From: Pedobacter faecalis
Lineage (GTDB): Bacteria; Bacteroidota; Bacteroidia; Sphingobacteriales; Sphingobacteriaceae
Assembly: GCF_030182585.1 (NCBI RefSeq)
Contig: NZ_JARXOW010000001.1
Span: 2,790,001-2,854,000, forward strand
Reading direction: 5' to 3'
DNA length: 64,000 nt
The translations under genes were made by a program, and so were the position numbers. This document shows, in pieces, positions 35,701 through 43,518 of the stretch. The notes under the pieces are model-generated. The model was not told where the DNA came from, made no database searches, and saw only the letters and a program-made list of their open reading frames with translations. Each line of letters starts with the position of its first letter. Position 1 is the stretch's first letter.

Positions 35701-36180
35701 CCATACCGACTCCATATATTTCGATTTATAAGTGATGTAAGGGTCGCCCATATCCACCCAGTATCCCATCTTCTCTGTCAGATCGTTCCAGACGTCCGTA
35801 TAACGCATCACGGTCTTTTTACAGGCTTCATTATAATCTTCAACAGAGATGCTTTTTCCAATGTCTTCTTTGGTAATGCCCAGTTCCTTTTCGGTGCCCA
35901 GTTCCACTGGCAGACCGTGCGTATCCCAGCCGGCCTTCCGCTTCACCTGAAAACCTTTTTGCGTTTTGTAGCGGCAAAAAATATCTTTAATCGCACGGGC
36001 CATTACGTGGTGAATACCAGGCATCCCGTTAGCGGATGGAGGTCCTTCGTAAAAAGTAAACGGATTGGATGCCGGACGCGACGAAATACTCTTCTCAAAA
36101 ATGCCTTCCTTCTTCCAGAATTCCAGTATCTCATCCGCTATCTTGGCCAGTTCTAATTGTTTAAATTCCCTATACATCAA
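32785..36180 (-). CDS. ileS: Isoleucyl-tRNA synthetase, long type
   Basis: 1131 residues. The class I signature is present: the HIGH-like motif in ANGMPGIHHVMAR and the KMSKS motif as KMSKR (GQKMSKRLGNAV). The editing CP1 domain lies between them, and the anticodon-binding and C-terminal domains follow. The length and overall sequence resemble the eukaryote-like IleRS type 2, the class that includes mupirocin-resistant enzymes; this is inferred from resemblance only. Either of two adjacent ATG codons could start it. The lrp-type gene lies 64 bases upstream. Confidence 0.96.
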   Translation of the reverse strand: MMYREFKQLELAKIADEILEFWKKEGIFEKSISSRPASNPFTFYEGPPSANGMPGIHHVMARAIKDIFCRYKTQKGFQVKRKAGWDTHGLPVELGTEKELGITKEDIGKSISVEDYNEACKKTVMRYTDVWNDLTEKMGYWVDMGDPYITYKSKYMESVWWLLKQIYDKGLLYKGYTIQPYSPKAGTGLSSHEVNQPGAYRDVTDTTIVAQFKALPDTLPDFLQGFGDIHFLAWTTTPWTLPSNTALTVGPAIEYVLVKSFNQYTFEPVSVILAKALLGKQFNKIYFESSAAEDFQNFKAGDKKIPFEVLASFKGDELVGIRYEQLLQYVLPYQNAENAFRVISGDFVTTEDGTGIVHTAPTFGADDARVAREAKPEVPPMLVLDNNGIPVPLVDLQGRFTSHVGDLAGKYVKNEYYDAGSAPEKSVDVEIAIRLKEENKAFKVEKYVHSYPHSWRTDEPLLYYPLDSWFIRVTDVKDRMFELNETINWKPKATGEGRFGNWLKNANDWNLSRSRYWGIPLPVWRTEDKKEEVVIGSVEELYHAIEASIAAGFQQENPFKGFEIGNMSDKNYELVDLHKNVVDNVVLVSPSGKPMKRETDLIDVWFDSGAMPYAQWHYPFENKDKVDGQTDFPADFIAEGVDQTRGWFYTLHAIGTLVFDKIAYKNVVSNGLVLDKNGQKMSKRLGNAVDPFKTLAEFGPDATRWYMISNANPWDNLKFDIEGIAEIRRKFFGTLYNTYAFFALYANIDKFEIDLDKQTPVAERSELDRWILSLLQHLIAEVDESYNNYEPTKAARAVQNFVDEHLSNWYIRLSRRRFWKGEMTADKKAAYETLYTCLNSVAQLMAPIAPFFADWLFLNLNAGNAKNTCESVHLTLLPDADSKLVDEELNERMRLAQDISSMVLSLRKKTGINVRQPLARILIPVLDNKFAERVDLVKELILSETNIKDIEYITDTAGLITKKIKPNFKALGQKAGKDMKAVAQVISDFNQDDIAALEKDGHIAILEGRYDIQLTDVEIMAEDIPGWQVTSMGSLTVALDVTITDSLKREGLSRELINRIQNLRKEMGFEVTDRIKVTLQYEKQLADAVDQNKTYICSEILADEIAIAESIDKGNKIVIDDVELQILITQQ

Positions 36181-36206
36181 TTAAGTATCTTCAAAAATTA
36201 AGGTTG

Positions 36207-36214
36207 CAAAGCTA
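36207..36214 (-). promoter_or_regulatory. Putative -7 element for ileS
   Basis: The minus strand reads TAGCTTTG, an exact TAnnTTTG, 26 bases before the ileS start. The nearest TTG is 14 bases upstream, slightly too close for a normal -33 element. Confidence 0.45.
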
Positions 36215-36244
36215 ACGAATCCGAACGACAAACTGAAGCCTTGC

Positions 36245-36721
36245 TTATTTCATCGTAAGTTTAATCCGGGTATCGAACTTACTCGTCGAAATAACACAGG
36301 CAGTCTCGCAGGAATTAACATTAGGTAGCGCCAGAAGTACATCATTAAGCAGTTTGTTGTAAGCGGCCATGTCGCGCACCGACACTTTCAGGTGAAAGTC
36401 AAAGCGGCCCGTAAGGTGATAACACTCCTTAACGTCCTCGATTTCATCCACAGCCATTTTGAAATCCAGAAGCGCCTGAGCGGTATGCTCACGCAGTTTC
36501 ACGAGAATCATAAAATGCAGGTATTCCGACACGATCTCCTTGTTAAGAAGCGTGGTATACCCGAGTATACAGCCCTGATCGGTCAGCTTTTTAAGCCGGT
36601 CAAGCACGGTATTATAAGAAATCTTGAGATGATTGGCCAACTGTTTAGGGCTAAGCCGGCAATCATCCTGCATCAAATTCAGAATCCGAAGATCCGTGTG
36701 GTCCAGTAATTCAGAAATCAT
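36245..36721 (-). CDS. Lrp/AsnC-family transcriptional regulator
   Basis: 158 residues. An N-terminal helix-turn-helix (LNLMQDDCRLSPKQLANHLK, with ISYNTVLDRLKKL as recognition helix) is followed by a RAM-type ligand and oligomerisation domain (VKECYHLTGRFDFHLKVSV). Members sense amino acids. The target is unknown; a consensus promoter precedes it. ileS lies downstream in the same direction. Confidence 0.92.
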   Translation of the reverse strand: MISELLDHTDLRILNLMQDDCRLSPKQLANHLKISYNTVLDRLKKLTDQGCILGYTTLLNKEIVSEYLHFMILVKLREHTAQALLDFKMAVDEIEDVKECYHLTGRFDFHLKVSVRDMAAYNKLLNDVLLALPNVNSCETACVISTSKFDTRIKLTMK

Positions 36722-36769
36722 CCTAAAATCAATGAAAAAATTTCAATCGTTTTCAGGGTTAGTCACCGG

Positions 36770-36801
36770 CAAACTTAGAAATTAAAATAAACACATGCAA
36801 A
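36770..36801 (-). promoter_or_regulatory. Consensus Bacteroidota promoter for the Lrp-type gene
   Basis: On the minus strand TTTG (36801-36798) is followed by 20 bases and TAAGTTTG (36777-36770), a full match to the phylum promoter. The start codon at 36721 is about 43 bases downstream of the expected start point. Confidence 0.7.
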
Positions 36802-36923
36802 CATTATTTTGAGGAAGTATTGCAAGTGGCGCATATGGCCAAATATAATTTTTGACTTCTGGGCTGTTTCGCACAAAAATTACTGAAAAATCGCGTGCTA
36901 TGTGCCAGGTCATCATTCATCAT

Positions 36924-37115
36924 GATATTTGCAGTCCATAAACGACGTATCGGTGCGTTGCCGTTTATGGTTTAATCCCTTGGTTCCGGGAGGAACCACT
37001 CATCGGCCGCCTTCGGCGGTCACATTTGGTTATATAAAGGGTTAGGAGCCCGCTTTTTCATTGGATGATTAAGTAGAGAAAAGGTCTTGCCCGGATGGGG
37101 AGACCTTTTCTTTTT
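36924..37115 (+). ncRNA. Candidate structured small RNA
   Basis: No plausible gene covers 36802-37266. Within it, GATATTTG (36924-36931, one mismatch to TAnnTTTG), with TGTG 19 bases upstream, could start an RNA near 36936. Four hairpins follow: CCATAAACG/CGTTTATGG (36936-36944 with 36962-36970), GGTTCC/GGAACC (about 36982-36997), a GC-rich UUC-loop stem (about 37004-37021) and GGGTT/AGCCC followed by T5 (37039-37058). An 11-base perfect stem with a T tract ends it (37077-37115). The structure does not match SRP RNA, tmRNA or RNase P consensus by eye. It may instead be a leader of the GH2 gene. Confidence 0.5.
37077..37115 (+). terminator. Intrinsic terminator in the 36.8-37.2 kb intergenic region
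   Basis: AGAAAAGGTCT (37077-37087) and AGACCTTTTCT (37101-37111) pair perfectly over 11 bases, with a 13-base loop and a T tract. No gene ends before it on this strand, so it must terminate a non-coding RNA or a leader transcript. Confidence 0.8.
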
Positions 37116-37266
37116 CAGAATTAAATTCTGACCAGGGCTGCCACGCCCCGCTGTAAGGAAATTTTAGTTTGCCTTTTGGTGTACATCCGCCTTTTTTAAC
37201 ACAAAAAACCTCTCCTATAGTTCACCAGCTTGCATATGCCGATTTTTGCCTCAACTAAAATATACC

Positions 37267-39651
37267 ATGATTAAATTGAACCTAAAACAACTGCTCGCAT
37301 GCATCCCGGCTTGCCTGCTAGCAATGGCGGCCTCTGGTCAGCAGGGCGACTGGAAGATGCAGCCTGTAACCATTCAAAGCCGCTGGGCTAAAGATGTATC
37401 GCCCGCCAACGCATTAAAAGAATATCCTCGTCCGCAGCTCGTGCGCACAGGTTGGACAAACCTGAACGGCTTATGGAATTACGCCATCATGGCTAAGGGC
37501 GCGGCTCAGCCATCTGCCTGGGAGGGTCAGATATTAGTACCTTACCCCATAGAGTCAGCTTTGTCCGGAGTAAAGAAGGCCTTGCTGCCCTCACAGAACC
37601 TTTGGTACAAGCGGAATTTTGCAAAGCCGACTTTAAAGGCTGGAGATAAAGTAAAGCTGAACTTCGGCGCAGTGGACTATGAGGCTACCGTATTCATAAA
37701 CGGCACCCAAGTAGGCCGCCATGAAGGTGGTTATACCGAATTCTGCTTCGATATCACCGCTGCCCTCAAAGAGGGTCAGAATGAGATCGTGGTAAAAGTA
37801 TTCGATCCGAGCGGGGAGGGTGTTGGCCCTCACGGAAAGCAGGTGCTGAAGCCGGAGAACATTTATTATACCCCTACGTCTGGCATCTGGCAAACGGTGT
37901 GGATGGAAGTTGTACCTGCCACCCATATCGAAAGCCTGTATATCACACCCGACATCGATAAGAGTGTAGTCAACGTCACTGTTAAATCTGCCAGCAACGC
38001 GCCGGTCACGCTGAGTGTCGACGGGAAAACGATTAAAGGAAAAGCCAATACGGTAATACCTGTAAGCATTAAAAATGCCCGGCTATGGTCACCACTCACG
38101 CCAAACCTGTACGATCTGACCGTACAGTTGGGGGGCGACAAGGTCTCTTCTTACTTCGGTATGCGAAAAATATCAGTAGCCAAAGACGCTAAAGGTGTAG
38201 ACCGTATTATGCTGAACAATAAACCCTACTTCAACCTGGGTACGCTCGATCAGGGCTTCTGGCCCGAAGGACTGTATACGGCGCCGACCGACGAGGCCCT
38301 TGCTTTTGATATCAGGGCCATCAAAGCCATGGGCTTTAATACCATCAGGAAGCACATAAAGGTAGAGCCCGCACGCTGGTATTATCATGCCGACAAAATC
38401 GGTATGCTGGTATGGCAGGATATGGTAAATCCCAATCAGGGGCTGCCAGAAGGGGCGAAGGAAGCGTTCGAGCGCGGTGCCAAAGAAACGATGACACAGT
38501 TGCACAATTATCCGAGCATCACTACCTGGGTCTTGTTCAACGAAGCCTGGGGCCAGTACGATCAGGAACGCCTAACCAAATGGATGAAGGCAACAGATCC
38601 TTCACGGATTGTAAACGGACATTCCGGAGAACTGCTGTATGTGAATGAACAGCTGCGGGCGCCGAGGGAAAACCCTTATGTTGCGGCTGATATGACCGAC
38701 GTGCATGCTTATCCCGATCCCATGAATTCTGTGAAGCAGCCAGGCAAAGCACAGGTGGTGGGTGAGTTTGGCGGAATAGGCGTTTTTATTCCGGACCACC
38801 AGTGGAACCCAGGATCACAATGGGGCTACATCAACGAAAAGCCTGCGGGATTGAAAGCCAAGTACACGATCATGAATCAGCACCTTAAACTTTTTGAGGA
38901 AGAAGGTATGAGTGGATCCATTTACACCCAGCCTTTTGATGTGGAATCCGAGCAAAACGGATTGATGACGTATGACCGCGCTGTGGTTAAGATTCCTTTT
39001 GCTGAATTGAGAAAGATACACAGCAAGTTAAACCCTGACCTTAACGCAGCCTCCTGGCTGCAACAGACCGGAGATGTTTCTGCTGAAGACGCAGACCTGA
39101 CAGAGCCCGGAGCCCTTTATGTCGCAGAACTTCAAAAATATATGGAGGGCAACCGCGAACCAAAGTTCTTGAAAAGGCTTGTTATGATGGCCGGTCAGGT
39201 GGGCGACAAGGCAGGAGCGGCCAGGTTTGGCAATGAGTATCTGTCTACGATAAAGGAGCCTTATTCCGAGGAAGACATCGCATTCATGGAGGGCATGACG
39301 AAGCGTGTTACAGACAAGGGCTTTGCCGTATTGCTCAACAGAGCCAAAAACGATCGAAATGCGTACGTAAAGGCTATGAATATCGTTTTTGCCGATCTGA
39401 TTCAGGCGAAAGTGCCTACGCCAGATGCAAAGCCGGACTGGAATGCCATAGAGGCAGCTATAAAGCCATACGGCGCTCCGGCGGAGGAGATGTTTCTCCG
39501 GGCAAAGACCATTCATACTTATAATCAGCAGGATTGGGCCAACTATGTGCCGGCGGCTAAAGCTTATCTGGCTAAGTATGCCGACAATATCAGGGAGCAG
39601 GAGAAGTCCGCATTCCAGTCTGCTGTCGACCAGCACGCGACGAAAGAGTAA
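37267..39651 (+). CDS. Secreted glycoside hydrolase family 2 enzyme
   Basis: 794 residues from the ATG at 37267, which opens a signal peptide (MIKLNLKQLLACIPACLLAM). The N-terminal jelly-roll sugar-binding domain (about 40-215), an Ig-like middle domain (about 220-310) and a TIM barrel match the GH2 layout. The general acid/base is Glu426 (WVLFNEAWGQ) and the nucleophile Glu500 (VVGEFGG). Beta-galactosidase, glucuronidase and mannosidase activities all occur in this family, and the substrate cannot be read here. About 200 C-terminal residues form an extra helical region of unknown role. A terminator follows the stop codon. Confidence 0.92.
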   Translation: MIKLNLKQLLACIPACLLAMAASGQQGDWKMQPVTIQSRWAKDVSPANALKEYPRPQLVRTGWTNLNGLWNYAIMAKGAAQPSAWEGQILVPYPIESALSGVKKALLPSQNLWYKRNFAKPTLKAGDKVKLNFGAVDYEATVFINGTQVGRHEGGYTEFCFDITAALKEGQNEIVVKVFDPSGEGVGPHGKQVLKPENIYYTPTSGIWQTVWMEVVPATHIESLYITPDIDKSVVNVTVKSASNAPVTLSVDGKTIKGKANTVIPVSIKNARLWSPLTPNLYDLTVQLGGDKVSSYFGMRKISVAKDAKGVDRIMLNNKPYFNLGTLDQGFWPEGLYTAPTDEALAFDIRAIKAMGFNTIRKHIKVEPARWYYHADKIGMLVWQDMVNPNQGLPEGAKEAFERGAKETMTQLHNYPSITTWVLFNEAWGQYDQERLTKWMKATDPSRIVNGHSGELLYVNEQLRAPRENPYVAADMTDVHAYPDPMNSVKQPGKAQVVGEFGGIGVFIPDHQWNPGSQWGYINEKPAGLKAKYTIMNQHLKLFEEEGMSGSIYTQPFDVESEQNGLMTYDRAVVKIPFAELRKIHSKLNPDLNAASWLQQTGDVSAEDADLTEPGALYVAELQKYMEGNREPKFLKRLVMMAGQVGDKAGAARFGNEYLSTIKEPYSEEDIAFMEGMTKRVTDKGFAVLLNRAKNDRNAYVKAMNIVFADLIQAKVPTPDAKPDWNAIEAAIKPYGAPAEEMFLRAKTIHTYNQQDWANYVPAAKAYLAKYADNIREQEKSAFQSAVDQHATKE

Positions 39652-39675
39652 TTGGTTTCATATGTGTTAGTAGTT

Positions 39676-39703
39676 CGGGTGGTCTGGATAGATCACCCGT
39701 TTT
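39676..39703 (+). terminator. Intrinsic terminator after the GH2 gene
   Basis: CGGGTGGTCT (39676-39685) and AGATCACCCG (39690-39699) pair over 10 bases with one wobble and a GGAT loop, followed by TTTT. It lies 25 bases beyond the stop codon. Confidence 0.75.
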
Positions 39704-39751
39704 ATAAAACTGGAAAAGCAGTCCTGGTGTTAGAACAGGAAAAACACCATT

Positions 39752-40483
39752 ATGCTGAAATCAATTCAGGTCCTTCTGCTGCTTATCTGTGTGCTTACAG
39801 GGCGGGCGCAGTTTACCGACAGCACAAATTATCGGGCTCATCTCTCTTCCACCGGTTCTGTTAATACAACCAAGGACAATCAGGCCTACCTGTTAAATAA
39901 TTCCGCGCAGTTTGGCGTTAGAAAAAAGTCGCTCAGCCTCAATTTCAATACCGCCTGGGTCTATGGGAAGCAAAACGGGGAGCTTACAAACGACGACTAC
40001 TCAACTACGCTGGATTTCAACCTCTACAAAACCTTCCCACGATTCAATTACTGGGGACTCGTTAATTACAATACCAGTGAATCCCTGAACATCAACAATC
40101 AATTGCTGGCTGGTGCCGGCATTGCCTACAGCATTATAGACCAGCCCAAGGCCTTATTCAATTTGAGTAACGGACTTCTGTTTGACACCAGCGACCTCCT
40201 TCTTGAAGACGGTACGAGGGATACCTATGAAACCACCCGAAATTCCTTTCGTCTGCTGTTCCGCTTCGAACTTTTCAACAGCATCGTCCTCAGCAATACG
40301 TCCTTCTGGCAACACTCACTGACCAACGGGAGCGATTATATTCTCAGGTCAGACGCCTCGGTGGATTTCAAATTAAACAAGTGGCTGGCGCTTACCACAT
40401 CATATAAGTACAACCGTGCGTCGCGAACCAACCGGGAGAACTCTCTGCTCAGTTACGGCCTGTCATTCGAACGTTACTTTTAA
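39752..40483 (+). CDS. DUF481-family exported beta-barrel protein
   Basis: 243 residues with a signal peptide (MLKSIQVLLLLICVLTGRAQ). The body is a series of amphipathic beta strands ending in a terminal Phe (SYGLSFERYF), consistent with an outer membrane barrel of the DUF481/YdiY type. The repeating pattern of Asn/Thr loops and aromatic strands is typical. The function is not known. It stands alone between the GH2 terminator and the 40.5 kb region. Confidence 0.8.
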   Translation: MLKSIQVLLLLICVLTGRAQFTDSTNYRAHLSSTGSVNTTKDNQAYLLNNSAQFGVRKKSLSLNFNTAWVYGKQNGELTNDDYSTTLDFNLYKTFPRFNYWGLVNYNTSESLNINNQLLAGAGIAYSIIDQPKALFNLSNGLLFDTSDLLLEDGTRDTYETTRNSFRLLFRFELFNSIVLSNTSFWQHSLTNGSDYILRSDASVDFKLNKWLALTTSYKYNRASRTNRENSLLSYGLSFERYF

Positions 40484-40662
40484 ATGTGAGTTTGTTGACA
40501 ATTTTTTCTGGGTGTGAAACCTAAAATTTGGTAAATTGTTATTGAATTACAAATGGATGCATTTTCCATCCCCAAACTGACAAAAGTCCTGTGAGCGGGC
40601 GATCCGCGGAGGGCAGGCAAAACATACGGCCGGTGCGCTTAATCGCAGCCGGCTTTTTTGTT
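40484..40662 (+). other. Structured intergenic region ending in a terminator
   Basis: Between the DUF481 gene and 40709 there is a TTTGTTG at 40491-40497, TAAAATTTG at 40522-40530 (one base too long for the -7 consensus), an ATGGA/TCCAT stem (about 40552-40570), GCGG/CCGC nested within CCTG/CAGG (about 40588-40617), and the terminator GCCGGTGCG/CGCAGCCGGC (40629-40653, one bulged G) with T6. This looks like either a long 3' UTR of the DUF481 gene or a small RNA. Confidence 0.45.
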
Positions 40663-40708
40663 GGATTGATTTTTGTTTATTTCTCTATGTACCTTAAAAC
40701 GTATTGCT

Positions 40709-40948
40709 ATGATCAGGATACTAAAACTTCAAAAAGCAGTAATTGCCTATGTGCTTGGCACCATAGCCGCCGTAATCTATTTGTTTGTCCGCACCGATAA
40801 TGGTGAGCAGGGGCGGTTCCTGCTAACCGTCGCAGGAATCTGTTTCATCGCTGGTGCCCTTATGTCTTTATACCCTATTTTCTTTGCAAAGAAGACACGT
40901 CAGGGTCTGGTCGAGCTGGATCCGGCAAAACACGAAACTGTCGACTAA
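40709..40948 (+). CDS. Small two-helix membrane protein, unknown
   Basis: 79 residues from the ATG at 40709 (MIRILKLQKAVIAYVLGTIAA); an in-frame ATG at 40673 would add 12 residues. Two hydrophobic helices (about 9-27 and 36-56) and a polar C-terminus (KKTRQGLVELDPAKHETVD). No family recognised. It begins 47 bases after the terminator T tract. Its last 4 bases overlap the end of the convergent eboF gene. Confidence 0.6.
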   Translation: MIRILKLQKAVIAYVLGTIAAVIYLFVRTDNGEQGRFLLTVAGICFIAGALMSLYPIFFAKKTRQGLVELDPAKHETVD

Positions 40949-42297
40949 CGGTGCAGTGCCTTCCAGATCAGGTCATATACCTCGTCGGCCTGTCTGTCAG
41001 CCGCATTAATTTCAGGGCTGCTGATCAGTACTGGATGAAATTCTTTCGGGTTGTCTAAACTGCCGTGCGAACCTTTGATCAGCGTCGCGTCCAGCGGTAC
41101 AACATCCATTACGTAACGGAAACCGGTTTTTTTCCTGAGCAGTTTATATGCTGCTCTGGCCTTAGACGACATAAACATTTCTACAGGGTCGTAGCCCGGT
41201 TTCTTATGGATATCCACACAACGGGCGTAGTCGGGAGCCACGGCGTCATCAAGCCAGAAATAATACGTAAACCAGCTGTCAGGCTTAGCGATAAGCACGA
41301 AGTCGCCCGCCCGCTCATGGTCGATATGATATTTCTTCTTACCCGCATCATCAAGTATCTCTGCTATTCCAGGCGCGTTCTCCAATAAAGACTTCACCTG
41401 ATCCCTTACTGCAGGATCATTGATGTAAACATGCGCCACCTGATGGTCGGCCACCACAAAAGCCTTAGAAGCACCAGCGTCCAGCAGTTCGAGTCCGCGT
41501 TCCGTGCGAATCTGTAACAATCCGTTTTGTCGGAACAACCTGTTCAGGTGTACCGGCTTGTCAGCCGGCGTTATGCCATACTCAGAAAGAATAATGATCT
41601 CGGCCGATTGGTCCTCATAATATGACACCAGTCCCTTAAGCACCTGATCTATTTCGCTCAGTTCTTTGCTGATCTTGCTGTAATCGTGACCGAACTTCTG
41701 CAGGCAGTAGTCCAGATGCGGCAGGTAGATCAGTGTTAATGTCGGGTTATACAATTCGTCTGTAATCACAGAAGCGTCTGCGATCCATTGGGTCGACTTA
41801 ATATTTGCCCCGGCACCCCAAAACTGGAATAAGGGAAACTGCCCAAGCTTTTCCTGAAGGATATCCCGCAGTTCCGCCGGCTGCGAATAGCAGTCAGGCA
41901 TCTTTCGTCCATCCGCCAGGTAATTTGGCCGCGGCGTGCAGGAATAATCCGCATTGGAGTACATATTATACCACCAGAACATATTTGAGCAGGTAAAATT
42001 TGGGTCTTCCGCCTTTGCCTGGTCCCATATCTTTTTTGCCTGCACAAGTTTGTTCGACTGCTTCCAGAATTTGACCTCCGCATCGGTATGATCATACCAG
42101 CCATTGCCCACGATACCATGTTCGGCAGGCCACTTACCGGTCAGGTAGGTCGACTGCACCGCTGTAGTAACAGCCGGAAGCATAGGAGCTATGGCTTGTA
42201 CATTTTTATTCTTCACATAATCCCTTAAAAAAGGCGTATGCTCGCCAATAAGGTTTGCAGAGAGGCCAACAACATCAATGACTACAGTTTTTTTCAT
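40945..42297 (-). CDS. eboF: EboF-type alkaline phosphatase/phosphodiesterase
   Basis: 450 residues of the type I phosphodiesterase / nucleotide pyrophosphatase fold. The N-terminal metal Asp (VIDVVGLSANLIGEHTP) and a Thr nucleophile region (LPAVTTAVQSTYLTGKWPAEHG) are visible, and later metal ligands are in LPHLDYCLQKFGHD, LSEYGITPADKPVHL and KGSHGSLDNP. No signal peptide. It is the last gene of the ebo operon, 10 bases after eboE. In ebo clusters this position is held by a phosphatase-superfamily protein. The substrate is unknown. Confidence 0.85.
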   Translation of the reverse strand: MKKTVVIDVVGLSANLIGEHTPFLRDYVKNKNVQAIAPMLPAVTTAVQSTYLTGKWPAEHGIVGNGWYDHTDAEVKFWKQSNKLVQAKKIWDQAKAEDPNFTCSNMFWWYNMYSNADYSCTPRPNYLADGRKMPDCYSQPAELRDILQEKLGQFPLFQFWGAGANIKSTQWIADASVITDELYNPTLTLIYLPHLDYCLQKFGHDYSKISKELSEIDQVLKGLVSYYEDQSAEIIILSEYGITPADKPVHLNRLFRQNGLLQIRTERGLELLDAGASKAFVVADHQVAHVYINDPAVRDQVKSLLENAPGIAEILDDAGKKKYHIDHERAGDFVLIAKPDSWFTYYFWLDDAVAPDYARCVDIHKKPGYDPVEMFMSSKARAAYKLLRKKTGFRYVMDVVPLDATLIKGSHGSLDNPKEFHPVLISSPEINAADRQADEVYDLIWKALHR

Positions 42298-42307
42298 TTT
42301 ATGGTGT

Positions 42308-43516
42308 TTAGGATAATTCGTTGATCACCCATTTCAGTTCGTTGCTGATCGACTGGGCAATAGGTGTTTTTATTTGTTCGGGCAATACCTCCCAGGTGTA
42401 GGTTTCCACCTCCAGATGCTGCGTAAAGGGATCACTTTTTTGCCAGCTCAGCACCGTTTTAATATCGTTCTGGGTGGTATGGATCAGATCAATTTCCAGC
42501 GTGGAAATAGGCACGTGAAAATGTGCCCGCCATTCTACCGCCTCCGTATTATCAAATTCAGCCAGCGCATCGGGAAGATCCTTATAACGAATCAGCTCCC
42601 CGTTCTCCAGACGCGCCACCACCTGGTGAAGGTAAGTAGGTTCATTAAAAGCTTCAATGGCCGTCTTCAACAATTGCTTTTCTGAAACCGAACGGTCTAA
42701 CCTGGCTTTCAGCGCAGCGCTGATCTGAATTTTGCCCACGACTATCTTTTTAGCAGCCAGCTCCCTTAGCACAGCCTCGTGGTTCTCGTAACCGATGGCG
42801 AAGTGACAAACGTCATAACACAAACATAGATGTCTTCTGATGATCGCCTCAGCTTCCTCCGCGGTTATGTCGAAATCATGCTGTAAATAAGGGACGCCCG
42901 CGGGCAGCAGATCATGTTCAAACCAGTCAATAAATTCACGGCCCGTCTCCAGGACACCATCTGGCTCAGGTTCAATATCCAGGTGCATCAGTTTTCCGCT
43001 GCGCTCATAGGTAGCAGCCAGGGCTGCAATCACCTCAATGATATGCTGGGTTGAAAGTTTACGTGCTTCTGCTGCCGCTTCTGTCGTCTGGTGCCAATGC
43101 CGATAGCTCAGCGGAGAGGTTGATATCCCGCCATCCATGCCTTCGGGCAAGAGCGATTCGAGAATACGAAACAATCGCAACGTATACTCCCTGCGTTCGT
43201 GCGTTGTCCAGTCGGGGGCATGAACATCATCTTTCACCACCCTGCGGTGAAATTCCCCGTAAGGGAAGCCGTTCATGGTATACACATAGGCGTTATTCTC
43301 AGCAAGCCAGTCTTTAAAAATCTCAAGCTGCCCGGGCTCCGTCAGTGTCAGGCTGGCCTCGTTTGAAAGGCGCAAGCCTAAACCAAGAGCCTCACCAGGC
43401 GCTACGGCCTTTTTTATTTCAGGGAAGTTTTCACGCAGCGCCGCAAAATCCTCCGCCCAGTTCTTGCCGGGATGGATGTTCGTGCAATACGTCAGGTGAC
43501 CACTTTTTAACTTCAT
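42308..43516 (-). CDS. eboE: Metabolite traffic protein EboE (xylose isomerase-like TIM barrel)
   Basis: 402 residues. The start MKLKSGHLTYCTNIHPGKNW, followed by LGLGLRLSNEASL and NAYVYTMNGFPYGEFH, is characteristic of EboE, a TIM-barrel protein related to sugar isomerases and AP endonucleases. Acidic and His residues typical of metal sites occur in LMHLDIEPEPDGVLE, LQHDFDITAEEAE and LCLCYDVCHFAIG. Two bases separate it from eboD. It has no signal peptide, so it is cytosolic. The reaction is not established. Confidence 0.88.
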   Translation of the reverse strand: MKLKSGHLTYCTNIHPGKNWAEDFAALRENFPEIKKAVAPGEALGLGLRLSNEASLTLTEPGQLEIFKDWLAENNAYVYTMNGFPYGEFHRRVVKDDVHAPDWTTHERREYTLRLFRILESLLPEGMDGGISTSPLSYRHWHQTTEAAAEARKLSTQHIIEVIAALAATYERSGKLMHLDIEPEPDGVLETGREFIDWFEHDLLPAGVPYLQHDFDITAEEAEAIIRRHLCLCYDVCHFAIGYENHEAVLRELAAKKIVVGKIQISAALKARLDRSVSEKQLLKTAIEAFNEPTYLHQVVARLENGELIRYKDLPDALAEFDNTEAVEWRAHFHVPISTLEIDLIHTTQNDIKTVLSWQKSDPFTQHLEVETYTWEVLPEQIKTPIAQSISNELKWVINELS

Positions 43517-43518
43517 AG

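Noticed and set aside
35491..36156. 221-codon frame opposite the start of ileS
   Set aside because: Antisense to conserved IleRS sequence; no domain recognised.
36924..37115. Intergenic RNA considered as SRP RNA, tmRNA, 6S RNA or a known riboswitch
   Set aside because: It lacks the SRP GGAAG-type core, a tmRNA tag frame, and the closing long stem of 6S RNA; no known riboswitch core was recognised by eye.
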